Positions 34,268-43,158 are shown, counted from the first letter of the stretch. The stretch: 64,000 nt of DNA from Paenibacillus sp. RC67 (GCF_030020805.1 NZ_CP125098.1:5665501-5729500), one strand, 5' to 3'. Translations and numbers: made by a program. Notes: generated from the sequence alone by a model not told the origin.

Positions 34268-34909
34268 ATGAACATCGGAATTATTGGCGCAAACGGGAAA
34301 ACCGGAAACCTTATAATGGAGGAAGCTTTGAACAGAGGACATGCCGTCACCGCATTAGTGAGAAATGCCTCAAAAATTACTAAACCCAACGTCCGGGTGA
34401 TTGAAAAGGATGTTTTTACTCTTACGGCATCCGATCTTAAAGACCTTGACGTTGTGGTAAGCACCTATGCAGCACCGTTTGGGGAAGAACATCTGTACAT
34501 TGAATCGGGGAAAGTCTTGATTCAGGCACTTGCAGAAGCCCCCAATACAAAATTGATCGTTGTGGGAGGCGCCGGTAGCCTCTTTGTAGATGAAGAAAGT
34601 ACAACAAAGCTGATGGACACGCCTGATTTCCCGGCTGCCATTATTCCAACGGCCGTCAATGCGGCAAAGCAGCTTGAGGATTTGCAAAATACCCAGTCAA
34701 TCACATGGACTTATGTCAGTCCGGCTGCTTTTTATGACCCGAATGGAAAAAGAACGGGTTCTTACAAAACGGGAAAAGATCATCTTGTCTCAAACAGCAG
34801 CGGTCAAAGCTACATAAGCTACGCCGACCTTGCCATTGCGGTGCTAGATGAAATCGAACAGCCGCGGCATATCAATGAACGCTTTACCCTTGCTGGGGAA
34901 GCTGAGTAA
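34268..34909 (+). CDS. NAD(P)H-binding oxidoreductase (YwnB/NmrA-like)
   Basis: A 213-residue Rossmann protein with the motif IGIIGANGKTGNLIMEEALN (G-A-N-G-K-T-G) at the N-terminus and WTYVSPAAFYDPNG near 152-165. This family of SDR-like proteins often accompanies HxlR regulators and is linked to quinone or aldehyde stress. The substrate is unknown. ATG with GTGGAGG upstream. Confidence 0.83.
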   Translation: MNIGIIGANGKTGNLIMEEALNRGHAVTALVRNASKITKPNVRVIEKDVFTLTASDLKDLDVVVSTYAAPFGEEHLYIESGKVLIQALAEAPNTKLIVVGGAGSLFVDEESTTKLMDTPDFPAAIIPTAVNAAKQLEDLQNTQSITWTYVSPAAFYDPNGKRTGSYKTGKDHLVSNSSGQSYISYADLAIAVLDEIEQPRHINERFTLAGEAE

Positions 34910-34991
34910 AGCAAGCCAGTCCGACATTGCTTGGAAATGTCAGCCTACGATCAGATAGAAGGTGCTTTGCAGCCCAAAAAAACTTGGCCCT

Positions 34992-35020
34992 ACTTATGGT
35001 ACGGTTCACCGCGTTTGATC
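34992..35020. repeat. GATACGGTT repeat family, copy 3 (partial)
   Basis: TTATGGTACGGTTCACCGCG directly precedes the CCCGTTA element at 35023, so the two families may be parts of one composite. Confidence 0.5.
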
Positions 35021-35022
35021 TT

Positions 35023-35110
35023 AAACTATCCTGCCCGTTACTTCAATGAATACTAAATAGGAGCTGCTCTCACGGCAGCTCCTAACTATCGTCTCCCGTT
35101 ACTTTTATGA
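35023..35110. repeat. CCCGTTA element, copy 6 (best copy)
   Basis: Left flank AACTATCCTGCCCGTTACTT (35024-35043), hairpin AGGAGCTGC...GGCAGCTCCT (35059-35083), right flank AACTATCGTCTCCCGTTACT (35084-35103). The two flanks are direct repeats around a hairpin. Confidence 0.75.
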
Positions 35111-35127
35111 GGCTGTGAAAAATAATG

Positions 35128-35565
35128 CTAAGAAATATGAAACCCTTCAACATCTAAATGGAATGAATGGTATTTCAACTCCCTTTTTTGAATCCAATTT
35201 TCCAAGGGTATTATCCACGGGCGAAAAGTAATAAAATCACGTAATTTACTGATATTCACAAACTGTACCTCAATGACATCTTGGTCAGGATCTTTTATTT
35301 CGTTTTGCTCTGACAGCAACCTTCCTGTAAAATAAACTTGGAGGTACTGTCCATACTTCTCTGAAGTATACTCCGTAACGAAAGCAACATCTTCAGCAGC
35401 TATTTTAATCCCAGTCTCCTCATGCGCTTCCCGTTCAGCAGCTTGTAAGAAAGTTTCACCCATTTCGCTCGAACCTTTCGGCAAACCCCAGCCATATTTA
35501 TCTTTTACTAACAGAACTGCATCACCTTTTAAAACCACGATTCCAGCCGCAAGATTATGTGCCAA
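35128..35565 (-). CDS. Nudix hydrolase
   Basis: A 145-residue Nudix protein with the box GSSEMGETFLQAAEREAHEETG near 33-54 (G-x5-E-x7-RE-x2-EE-x-G, with Ala-His within). Compact, single domain, cytoplasmic. The substrate cannot be predicted. The start is probably TTG 35565 with GGGTTG upstream, so it is uncertain. Flanked on both sides by copies of the CCCGTTA element. Confidence 0.78.
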   Translation of the reverse strand: MAHNLAAGIVVLKGDAVLLVKDKYGWGLPKGSSEMGETFLQAAEREAHEETGIKIAAEDVAFVTEYTSEKYGQYLQVYFTGRLLSEQNEIKDPDQDVIEVQFVNISKLRDFITFRPWIIPLENWIQKRELKYHSFHLDVEGFHIS

Positions 35566-35660
35566 TTTTTCAACCCCATCCAGAATTATGTAAATGCTTT
35601 ATATGTAAATTATCACATAAAATTGAATGGGATATAATGAATATTTTGAGACAATTACTC

Positions 35661-35757
35661 CTACTATCTTCCAGTTACTTCAACAGCAAAGGCAGCCGAT
35701 CATTCTGGGTCGGCTGCCTGTTTGTCATGATGCTATCTCGTACCCGTTAGTGTAACA
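35661..35757. repeat. CCCGTTA element, copy 7
   Basis: Left flank CTACTATCTTCCAGTTACTT (35661-35680), hairpin GGCAGCCGAT...TCGGCTGCC (35691-35718), right flank GCTATCTCGTACCCGTTAGT (35732-35751). Confidence 0.7.
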
Positions 35758-35830
35758 AGTCCACAAGAATGGTTGCATAAAAGCACCATCATGAAATACG
35801 GGAACAATTTGGCTAATAATTCGTCTCTCC

Positions 35831-36856
35831 ATTGTGACGGAAGCAACTGGCCATTATAACGGCCCCGTTGTTCAGTTTCTAGATGAGCATCAGTATCTGA
35901 ATATCGTCATTAATCCTTTGATCTCACATAACGCCAAGAAAACCAATTTACGACGGTTGAAAACGGATGACACTGATGCTCATCTACTAGGGATGCTGTA
36001 TTATAAAGAAGCGCTTGAACCCTACAAAAAGCGGGGTCAGCATCTCATGAATTTACGCTATCTAACACGTCAACATGAATTTTTAACGGGTATGTATATC
36101 CAAGCAAAACTACAATTTCAGGCCATTCTGGATCAGTTTTTCCCTAAATACCATGGCGTGTTTGGTGACTTTTATTCAAAAGTTCACCTTCGACTTCTGG
36201 CCTTATACCCGACGTCTAGAGAGGTTCTGGAATTGGATGGGAAGGAGATTACAGCAGCAATCCAACGCCTTACAGGACGCGGCAAATCGGCTTTATACTG
36301 TCTGGAGCGCGCTCAAACTTAGTTGCAGCAGCAAAGCGAAATTCCTTTAAGGAGACAGCTTTTCCAAGTCATCTGATCTCCATGCAACTGCTCATCAAAT
36401 TGCTTCTTCAATACCAGGACCATCTAGCAGACCTTAATAAATCGGTAGAGGCCTTGGCTGAAGAATTACTTGAATATGATTTAATTCAATCGATACCCGG
36501 GATTGGCTAAAATTGCTGCAACAATTTTAGCTGAGATCGGGGAAATCGATCGGTTTGATCACGCAAAGAAACTTGACGCCTTTGCTGGTATAGATCCAAG
36601 TGTTTTTTCATCAGGCAAGTTAACAGCAATCATAAATAAAATAACTAAGCACGGTACCAGAAGACTTCGTACTGCCCTGTATCAAGCTGTACGATGTGGT
36701 ATTCGTAGTAATAGAAATAAAAAACTAAAAGCTTATTATGATAAGAAACTTGCTGAAGGAAAGCTGTTCAAAGTAGCGATAATTGCTTGTGTGAATAAAC
36801 TCATCCACTGGATTTTTGCCATCTTGACTACTAAGGAAGTGTTCTGTTTAGAGTAA
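35831..36856 (+). pseudogene. Decayed IS110-family transposase
   Basis: Coding sense runs in three frames. Frame 1 is 35834-36322 (TEATGHY, KTDDTDAHLLG, giving Glu and two Asp of the DEDD motif). The next frame is about 36312-36510 (NLVAAAKRNSFKETAFPSHL to QSIPGIG). The third is 36503-36856 (KIAATILAEIG, RRLRTALYQAVRCGI, the Transposase_20 region). Two frameshifts and loss of the N-terminus with the first Asp make it inactive. Not the same subtype as the IS110 element at 40538. No clear ends found. Confidence 0.8.
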
Positions 36857-37082
36857 GCAGCATGAAATGGAGGTGTATGGAATCTAACTCCATACCATGT
36901 GGGACGGTTATTTTCCATTTACTTTTAAATATTGACAAGCTATTAGCTGGAATAGCACAACAAGCAAGACGAAAGTTACACCTCAAATCAGCTATATATG
37001 TACAAGACTCTTATTTTGTAATCAAAAAAACTTTAATTCAGGTAGTGGTAGCAGGTATTACATAAAGCTTCTCAGCCAAGGC

Positions 37083-37111
37083 TTGCATGTTCGCGGGAAT
37101 TGCTGTAATAT
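37083..37111 (+). promoter_or_regulatory. Promoter of the initiator tRNA gene
   Basis: TTGCAT (37083-37088), 17 bases, TAATAT (37106-37111), 46 bases before the tRNA. Confidence 0.55.
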
Positions 37112-37157
37112 AGGAAATCTGGTCGACGTTAATGATCACAGTGCTCGATTATACTTT

Positions 37158-37234
<77 letters not shown>

Positions 37235-37264
37235 ACTTACAATTCAAGCTCGTCACATAAATAG

Positions 37265-37304
37265 AAATGCCTTCAATCCACAATCAGTGGTTGAAGGCAT
37301 TTTT
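37265..37304 (+). terminator. Terminator of the tRNA gene
   Basis: AAATGCCTTCAA (37265-37276) pairs with TTGAAGGCATTT, ending in TTTTT. Confidence 0.85.
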
Positions 37305-37407
37305 GCATTACCCTTCTTCATACTTTGAGGATGTCTAACAGATCGCTTCAGTTAACGATCCGCGGGATATCACATTCTTGTTCATATCCTAATCATCGAT
37401 ATCCCCA

Positions 37408-37502
37408 TAGCTCTTCTGCCCGTTAGCGTGGAAAAGGCAGCCGATCGCTCTGGCCGGCTGCCTACGTAGAATTTGATTCAACTATCGTTCTCCGTTTGCG
37501 GA
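37408..37502. repeat. CCCGTTA element, copy 8
   Basis: Left flank AGCTCTTCTGCCCGTTAGCG (37409-37428), hairpin GGCAGCCGATC...GGCCGGCTGCC (37436-37462), right flank CAACTATCGTTCTCCGTTTG (37479-37498). It lies between the tRNA and cat genes. Confidence 0.7.
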
Positions 37503-37515
37503 ATGTAGTAGCTAA

Positions 37516-38175
37516 TTAATTGTTTGGCAACCATTTCGTACAGGTATCTGCAAGTAATTGTAGCTCATTATACAGCACGCCGGCATGGTAGCCGTCGCAA
37601 ACGGCATGATGGAATTGTCCCGATAATGGCAACAGTATTTTTTCGTCATGCTGAAAATATTTCCCCATTGTAAAGATGGGTAGTAAATAGGTTCCCTCGT
37701 TATAGACGTTCAGGTTAAAGCCCGTAAAGCTGACCCATGGGATGCTCGAAATGGGGAAGGTGTTTGGTGGTTCGTTTGTTTTAGCAGCAAATTGTTTAAC
37801 ACTTCCGTACTTTTTCATGTCATCAAGATAACGACTGTAAAAATCATTAAAATCTTCACCGTACAAAGTCCAGATGCTTGAAAAGGTTTTATCATCCTCA
37901 TGGAAAATCGTAAAGCTAGGAGACAAACTTTCCCAATAACCTAACCTACCCTCAGAATCAAGACATGTGCGAAATTCATTGTGCCGGTTTACCACCGTAG
38001 TTATCATGTGGATTAGTGCTGGGTACAGCTTAATCCCCTTATTCTTAAGTTCTGCCAGCAGCCGGGTAATGTCAATATTTGCAGTCATGCTATAGGTGCA
38101 TCTGACATTGTTTAAATAATGTTCGAAATAGGTTTTTCTATTCCAGTTATCAATGACAATCGGATTGAAAATCAT
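37516..38175 (-). CDS. catA: Chloramphenicol acetyltransferase, type A
   Basis: A 219-residue acetyltransferase that inactivates chloramphenicol with acetyl-CoA as a cytoplasmic trimer. The catalytic His motif is FHHAVCDGYH near 187-196, and IPWVSFTGFNLN near 145-156 is the substrate-contact region. Length and motifs match the Gram-positive catA group. Its ribosome site AGGAGG is buried in a 12-bp stem behind a nine-codon leader, so expression is probably inducible by stalled ribosomes. Its promoter is at 38305-38334. No mobile element frames it directly, but it lies in a repeat- and IS-rich stretch next to a tRNA gene. Confidence 0.93.
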   Translation of the reverse strand: MIFNPIVIDNWNRKTYFEHYLNNVRCTYSMTANIDITRLLAELKNKGIKLYPALIHMITTVVNRHNEFRTCLDSEGRLGYWESLSPSFTIFHEDDKTFSSIWTLYGEDFNDFYSRYLDDMKKYGSVKQFAAKTNEPPNTFPISSIPWVSFTGFNLNVYNEGTYLLPIFTMGKYFQHDEKILLPLSGQFHHAVCDGYHAGVLYNELQLLADTCTKWLPNN

Positions 38176-38183
38176 TTATTATA

Positions 38184-38220
38184 ACCTCCTAAAATTATTG
38201 CATTATTCATTTTAGGAGGT
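38184..38220 (-). promoter_or_regulatory. Translational attenuator stem of catA
   Basis: ACCTCCTAAAAT (38184-38195) and ATTTTAGGAGGT (38209-38220) pair perfectly over 12 bp with a 13-base loop. The downstream arm holds the catA ribosome site. This is the known design of inducible cat genes, in which a ribosome stalled on the leader opens the stem. Confidence 0.88.
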
Positions 38221-38241
38221 CTGATCAACTGATTTAACCAT
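38212..38241 (-). CDS. catA leader peptide
   Basis: ATG at 38241 encodes MVKSVDQTS and stops at 38212. The last codons and stop lie in the upstream arm of the attenuator stem, as in the cat-86 leader (similar start MVK and end S). GATGAGG serves as ribosome site. Confidence 0.8.
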   Translation of the reverse strand: MVKSVDQTS

Positions 38242-38304
38242 ATCCTCATCACAATCCCAATACATTATTTATTCTACTGCTACTACATAGACTCTGTAAT
38301 GTTG

Positions 38305-38334
38305 AGTATACCATTATCATAGCCAAAACATCAA
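38305..38334 (-). promoter_or_regulatory. Promoter of catA
   Basis: TTGATG (38334-38329), 18 bases, TATACT (38310-38305) on the minus strand. Confidence 0.65.
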
Positions 38335-38349
38335 AAATATAGCTTACAG

Positions 38350-38375
38350 ATTGTTAATCTGCCCGTTAGTTTAAA
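38350..38375. repeat. CCCGTTA element, copy 9 (flank only)
   Basis: GTTAATCTGCCCGTTAGTTT, upstream of the catA promoter. Another flank piece, TTCTTCTGCCCGTTAAAAGA, lies at 38946-38965. Confidence 0.5.
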
Positions 38376-38411
38376 TCCCGTAGGGAGTTTTAGTATATCT
38401 CAAATAGACTC

Positions 38412-38524
38412 GTCGGGAATTTGATCAAGTTCTTGTCATTTGGTTTTGCCAAGAACTTGATCCCATAAAATAAAAAAACGCGATTTACAGGGCAACTAAT
38501 GAGATAATGTTCTTGTCACCCGAC
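38412..38524. repeat. MITE-like structured element, copy 1
   Basis: A 113-bp element bounded by GTCGGG (38412-38417) and CCCGAC (38519-38524). Inside is a second inverted repeat TTGATCAAGTTCTTG...CAAGAACTTGATC, and TTCTTGTCA occurs in both halves. A copy of 114 bp with roughly 85 percent identity by eye lies at 54035-54148. Confidence 0.7.
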
Positions 38525-38758
38525 ATCCGCCCGAAAAGTGTGCCGGTGATCGACTGATGCCGATAATAGTTTGAATTTGCTTTGCTATTCCGAATACATG
38601 GAATTGATAAGCATCCGTATGAGTATTACGATTCTTACACAAACTCCTACCCAAATTGCTTCTTAAACAACTTTGCGGCCATTTTGTACATTAATGAATA
38701 AAATTGCGTTGAAAAGTTTGCTCAACCCTCCCCTCAGAAACGTGCAATATCCCGAGAT

Positions 38759-38797
38759 TTAGGCTGCCTGCAACCGCCGCATCTCTTCAGTGAAGTG
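38759..38797 (-). pseudogene. Fragment of an SGNH hydrolase gene
   Basis: Twelve codons HFTEEMRRLQAA then stop match HFTEEVRRLQAA of the hydrolase at 28042-28659. This is the block V His region of a second, lost copy. Confidence 0.6.
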
Positions 38798-38799
38798 AC

Positions 38800-39010
38800 A
38801 CCGTTGGAACATCAATCTTTTAAAAAATACCTCCCAAGCAAGCTCTATTCAAAAAACTACTTGGAACATTCTTTCCTCTGTTTGATGAAGTTGTTGATTA
38901 GTCCGCTGTTTCAAACCATTGAATCGTTTTCGAAGCGAGCAGTTTCTTCTGCCCGTTAAAAGAATCATAGATGTTGAGCTTATAATGATTTAAATGTTGC
39001 ATTTGGTAAA
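38800..39010. other. Intergenic stretch without recognisable gene
   Basis: Only a CCCGTTA flank at 38946-38965 was recognised. No credible frame found. Confidence 0.35.
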
Positions 39011-39184
39011 TCAAATCCGAATCTGATTCTGCCAGCTTGAAGCCAACATGTTCACACGCTCATGATCTTCTATCCCAAGCTCTTCTGAAATCTGGCGCTT
39101 TGTCATTCCTTCTAGCTTCATATGAATAGCTTTTAACTTCAGCTCTTGGCTGTACGTTTTTAGCTTCTGTCCTTTTGCTGCCAT
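39011..39184 (-). pseudogene. IS3-family orfA fragment
   Basis: ATG 39184 with GGGGGTG upstream begins MAAKGQKLKTYSQELKLKAI and continues KLEGMTKRQISEELGI, the helix-turn-helix of IS3-type OrfA proteins. It breaks off after about 45 residues into unrelated sequence, and no orfB follows. The sequence upstream to 39240 (AGAAAAAACCCCTGGGTTC on the minus strand) looks like an IS end. Confidence 0.65.
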
Positions 39185-39244
39185 GTCAAACACCCCCTAA
39201 AATAGTTTAGATGAACCCAGGGGTTTTTTCTAATGTCTATTTTA

Positions 39245-39256
39245 GGGGGGGGGGGG
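39245..39256. repeat. G12 homopolymer
   Basis: Twelve consecutive G on the plus strand right at the probable end of the IS3 fragment. Confidence 0.85.
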
Positions 39257-39367
39257 CGGTTCATTGCTTGGAGTGGTTTCTTTGATAGAGCTTCTCTTTT
39301 ATTTCCTACTTGATTAGTCATGTCGCTTAACGCGGAAGGAAGCATTTATAGGCTAATCCATTATAGA

Positions 39368-39526
39368 CTATTTATCATTTTTATCATTATCAATTATTAA
39401 ATCGATAAACAATGTTCCTCTGTAAACAACTAAACCTTTTTGACCTATCTTAAGGTGATCAAACTCTTTTTTCGTGATCTGAGAAAGATGATATAGCTCA
39501 ACTATTTGGTTATTAGGTGAATGAGT
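39368..39526 (-). pseudogene. Short coding remnant downstream of the SF0329 gene
   Basis: The frame ITHSPNNQIVELYHLSQITK continues KEFDHLKIGQKGLVVYRGTL to a stop at 39368. Good protein sense, no standard start, immediately after the stop of the 39536 gene. Possibly the fragment of a second gene in that operon. Confidence 0.4.
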
Positions 39527-39535
39527 AATTTATTT

Positions 39536-40105
39536 TCAAAACGTACTAAGCCGTAGTTCATAAAAATACTGCACAATTGGATGCTTTAACTTCATCTTAT
39601 CGGTCATATTTAAAATTCGCTTTTTTCCAACTCGTCTGTCCACCAAAGCTAGAATATTCAATAGGATATCATTGCTCTCTATGCTTTCCTCTATTGAAAT
39701 GGATAAAAACTTATTAGCTATTACGATAAAATTTGATTTGCTTAATGATGACTGTGCTGACAAAAGCTCCTTTGCATATTCTGATTTTTTTCTACTTCTT
39801 GCAATTACTATTAGACGATCCTCCGGAACGATCCCCTTGGTATCTTTTCTGACTGCTTCAATTTCTTCATCGTTGATAGGAATTTGGATATCTGAATCAT
39901 TCTTAATCTCCAGTTCCGTCTGATACCATCTGATTAAGTTAGTTGTATCACTCATATTAAGTATGTTCTTTTTATCTACTGCAATATAACAATGCCCTGC
40001 TTTATCGGGTAAATAACGGTAGCTCGTTGCACGGTATTCGACCCTTCCATATAACGCAGGACAGAGAAAACTCTCCAGATTTTGTTTCAATTTGCTCCAG
40101 GTCAT
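39536..40105 (-). CDS. SF0329 family protein (function unknown)
   Basis: A 189-residue soluble protein starting MTWSKLKQNLESFL, with GRVEYRATSYRY near 20-31 and the C-terminal KHPIVQYFYELRLS, the pattern I associate with SF0329-family proteins. These are of unknown function and often lie in toxin-immunity or accessory neighbourhoods. No toxin gene is visible here. AT-rich. Confidence 0.65.
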   Translation of the reverse strand: MTWSKLKQNLESFLCPALYGRVEYRATSYRYLPDKAGHCYIAVDKKNILNMSDTTNLIRWYQTELEIKNDSDIQIPINDEEIEAVRKDTKGIVPEDRLIVIARSRKKSEYAKELLSAQSSLSKSNFIVIANKFLSISIEESIESNDILLNILALVDRRVGKKRILNMTDKMKLKHPIVQYFYELRLSTF

Positions 40106-40219
40106 GTACTACTCCTTGTTCTATATTAATAACTACCTATTGAGGCAGTTTCTATTACTCATAATACTATAACCCCCCCTCCTTGACGACATGTGAAATT
40201 CCAGAATTAATTAGAAAAC

Positions 40220-40244
40220 GGAGCTCGCGAACACGCGGCGCTCC
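40220..40244. terminator. Bidirectional hairpin terminator
   Basis: GGAGC...CGCG-AACA-CGCG...GCTCC, followed by TTTTT on the plus strand and preceded by AAAA on the left. Confidence 0.6.
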
Positions 40245-40317
40245 GTTTTTGTTGTTTCAGAATTTGTTAGAATTCAAGGTAAGACCCTACTTTACGATCA
40301 ACAATTCCTTCCATGAA

Positions 40318-40449
40318 TTAGGCACTCCATACAACCTTCGCACCTAATGCTTCACTGACAAGCCTAATAGGAACAAAAGTACTCCCGTTGATTATTTGAA
40401 TTTCTGTATCTAATTCCATTTCTTCACCATTGATACTTACCTTTTTGAA
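40318..40449 (-). pseudogene. Copper amine oxidase N-terminal-like domain fragment, cut by IS110
   Basis: The frame VSINGEEMELDTEIQIINGS then TFVPIRLVSEALGAKVVW is the stalk domain (PF07833 type) of many Bacillales cell-surface proteins. It begins at the presumed left end of the IS110 element and stops early at 40318, so both ends are lost. Confidence 0.65.
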
Positions 40450-41640
40450 CCCACCTGAAAAAACGAGCGCCTCGTTACGATGGGGTTACGCACGAGGTCA
40501 AAAGCCTCAAAAAGCCCATCTAGGAGGTCGCTCTATCATGAAGTTTAAGGCACAGGACAAACAAAATCAACTCATAGAAAACATTACCGTTCATCATCTG
40601 GTCGTTGGCGTAGACATCGCCCAAGAGGCCCATGTCGCACGCGCTGTCAGCTTTCGAGGGTTAGCTCTGGGAACTCCCCTCGAGTTCGGTAATCATCGTG
40701 AGGGGTTCAGGCTATTCGAGCGCTGGATCCAAGATCTCCTCAAAACCTACAATCTAAGCCGCGTCATGGTTGGCATGGAACCAACCGGTCACTACTGGTT
40801 CAGCCTTGCACGCTGGCTTGTTGACCAAGGTATTGAAGCTGTTCTGGTTAATCCTCATCTTGTTAAAAAGAGCAAAGAAAACCGAGATAATACACCTTCC
40901 AAAAGTGATCGTAAAGACGCGCTTGTCATTGCAGATATGATCAAAAACGGGTATTACTCTCCAGTTCGTTTTCATTCAGAGGCTTATGACGAACTACGTA
41001 TTCTCATGGCGAACCGTGAAACGGTCACCAAACGCCTCAATAGTGCCGTGAATCAGATTCATCGCTGGGTAGACATTGTATTCCCTGAGTTGCGTCAGGT
41101 CTTTAAAATCCTTACATGCACCAGTGCAATCGCAACATTACGGCTCTTCCCTTTACCAAGAGAAATTAGTCAATTAAACACGGAGCAGATCCTCGAGGGT
41201 TGGAAGCAATTTGTGAAGCGTCATTCTGGCATTAAGCGCGCTAATTTGCTCATTTCACTAGCAAAATCGAGTGTTGGTACTACACAGGGGATTCACGTTT
41301 ACAAGCTTCACTTAGGGCAATTGCTCCAAGAATATGACCTGGCCCAGAGCCAGCTTGAGCAGATTGAGCATGAGGTCCATCTCATTCTTGAACGTATTCC
41401 TTATGCTCAGAGGCTGCTTGAAATACGCGGCGTTAACGCCACGAGTCTTGCTGGTATACTTGGTGAGGCTGGTGATCTAAGTGGGATACGCACGGAAATG
41501 CGTTGCTTCCCCATGCTAGATTGTTGCCCGTGGCCTCCAATAGGGAGGAAACCCCTTTTGACGAAAATCATTCTTCCGACGTAGAGAAGTATTACTTCAT
41601 TCGGCAACCATTCGTTTTACAAAGTAATTCAGCGCTAACC
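40450..41640 (+). mobile_element. IS110-family insertion sequence with damaged transposase
   Basis: From the point where the surface-protein fragment is interrupted (about 40446-40450) to past the transposase frame. The leading 88 bases contain CCTCGT...ACGAGG pairing and could encode the bridge RNA known for IS110 elements. Ends are estimated, because IS110 elements lack inverted repeats. Confidence 0.65.
40538..41584 (+). pseudogene. IS110 transposase, frameshifted near its C-terminus
   Basis: ATG 40538 behind TAGGAGG. The DEDD residues are present: VVGVDIAQ, GMEPTGHYW, KSDRKDAL. After ILGEAGDLSG (about 41470) the frame diverges. The expected continuation (THGNALL then HA) appears in the next frame at about 41480-41520, and VLLHSATIRF in another near 41590-41620. 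The Transposase_20 part with the catalytic Ser is therefore broken, and transposition in cis is unlikely. A GTG-like extension upstream to 40430 has no ribosome site. Confidence 0.78.
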
Positions 41641-41705
41641 TACGGCGGGTACAAACCGTGACTGATGGCGGTTCTACAAGATTCAGCTTATCTCTGATTA
41701 TAAGT

Positions 41706-41748
41706 AAAAAGAGCCGTCATCTTCACCATTATAGTGAGGATGATGGCT
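41706..41748 (-). terminator. Terminator of the FAD-dependent oxidoreductase gene
   Basis: AGCCGTCATC pairs with GATGATGGCT (one G-U pair) around TCAC...GTGA, with five T on the minus strand (complement of 41706-41710). Confidence 0.8.
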
Positions 41749-41767
41749 TCAGTAACAATCAGCGCTG

Positions 41768-43117
41768 TTAGTCTAAAAGCGCTCCATCTTCTTCAAGCAT
41801 GCGCTGCAGCTCTGCAACGTCAATATCGGCCGGCGCCGCGTTGTGCTTTACGGCGAGTCCCGCAGCCGAGCCCGCAGCCTGGCCGGTCGCCATGCAGCTG
41901 GGCGTTAGGCGCGTCGTAGCCAGCGCCTCGTGCGTGGTGGAGATGCAGCGGCCGCCTGTAAGCAGGTTGCGAACCCGCTTTGGCAGCAAACAGCGGTAAG
42001 GGATATCATAGGCGCCGTCTCCCTGTACCCATGCAGCCGTCACGCCTTTACCGGAAGGATCATGGATATCGATCGGATAGCCGCTGCGCGCGATCACATC
42101 GTCAAACCGGCGGCCCTGCACCACATCGTCTACCTGTAGCGCGTATAAGCCGTCGATGCGGCGTGTTTCGCGAATGCCGATCTGGGTGCCGACCGAAGAA
42201 ATCGACGCCTTTTCGAAGCCCGGCAGGCTGCTGCGCATAAAGTCAGCGACCGCCAGTACCTGCTTGCGTCCGAGCTCCTCGGCTTCGGTCAAATCCTCGA
42301 CATTCGTACCGTCCAGCCCCTGCACGCGGGTCGTATTGACTAGCACTTCATCGTCCGCAGGTCCGGTAAAGAACAGCACTTGATCGCGATTGATCGGCAG
42401 GTTCGCCGCTTTCCAATGCTTGTAATAGCCAAGCACCCCTGACAGATGAAGTTGAGGCAGTTCTTCAAACGGAGTTTTCTTATAAAACTCATCAGGATGC
42501 TCCATCATATACTGCTTCACTCGTGCAAGATCTACCCCCCGCATGCGGAACTTCATCGTCATCGGCTGAGTCAGCCTATCCACGTCCCGGCCTTGAACAC
42601 AAGGAGCCCCCGCCAAATAGGCTATATCGGCATCTCCGGTTGTATCAATATAAATTTTGCCGCGCACTTCGATCCTGCCGGATTTGGAGGTCAGCTGCAC
42701 CGAATGAATCCGGCCGTCAGAAGTCTCCACATGGTCTACGAAGCTATGCAAAAGAAGCTTAACACCGGCTTCCTTCAGCATGTCGTGCGCCAGCACCTTG
42801 TAAATCTCCGGGTGATACGGCGTTATCGTATGCACGAATCCAACCGTATCCCTTACGTGACCGGGGGAAGCGTTTAATTCCATCAGGCGATCAATGATTT
42901 CTTGAGCGATTCCTTTAATGACCTGCTTCCCGTCTATCGTATGGAAAGTCATCCAAGGGTACACCAGCGCCGCTGTCGACATACCGCCGATAAAGCCGTA
43001 TTTCTCGATCAGCACTGTCTTCGCCCCGCTCCTTCCCGCTGCGATTGCCGCATTGACCCCGGCAGGACCTCCCCCTACCACAACGATGTCCGCTTCTATG
43101 GTCTGTTTAATGTTCAT
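41768..43117 (-). CDS. FAD-dependent oxidoreductase (FAD_oxidored family)
   Basis: A 449-residue protein with the FAD motif DIVVVGGGPAGVNAAIAAGR near 10-29, KYGFIGGMSTA near 39-49, DTTGDADIAYLAGAPC near 153-168 and the C-terminal GGRCISTTHEALATTRLTPS. This family is common next to carbohydrate-degradation genes in Paenibacillus and Bacteroidetes; its reaction is usually unassigned. It follows the polysaccharide lyase gene on the same strand, so a role in processing released sugars or modified residues is possible. Confidence 0.85.
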   Translation of the reverse strand: MNIKQTIEADIVVVGGGPAGVNAAIAAGRSGAKTVLIEKYGFIGGMSTAALVYPWMTFHTIDGKQVIKGIAQEIIDRLMELNASPGHVRDTVGFVHTITPYHPEIYKVLAHDMLKEAGVKLLLHSFVDHVETSDGRIHSVQLTSKSGRIEVRGKIYIDTTGDADIAYLAGAPCVQGRDVDRLTQPMTMKFRMRGVDLARVKQYMMEHPDEFYKKTPFEELPQLHLSGVLGYYKHWKAANLPINRDQVLFFTGPADDEVLVNTTRVQGLDGTNVEDLTEAEELGRKQVLAVADFMRSSLPGFEKASISSVGTQIGIRETRRIDGLYALQVDDVVQGRRFDDVIARSGYPIDIHDPSGKGVTAAWVQGDGAYDIPYRCLLPKRVRNLLTGGRCISTTHEALATTRLTPSCMATGQAAGSAAGLAVKHNAAPADIDVAELQRMLEEDGALLD

Positions 43118-43158
43118 ATCCAGCCTCGCACTTCCTTATATCGATTTTCTGATTTCTA

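Noticed and set aside
36862..37065. A 67-codon frame between the IS110 remnant and the tRNA
   Set aside because: No ribosome site and no convincing protein sense; overlaps likely IS end and the tRNA upstream region.
40430..40537. Upstream extension of the IS110 transposase frame
   Set aside because: The ATG at 40538 has a clear TAGGAGG, and the extension would include bases of the interrupted gene.
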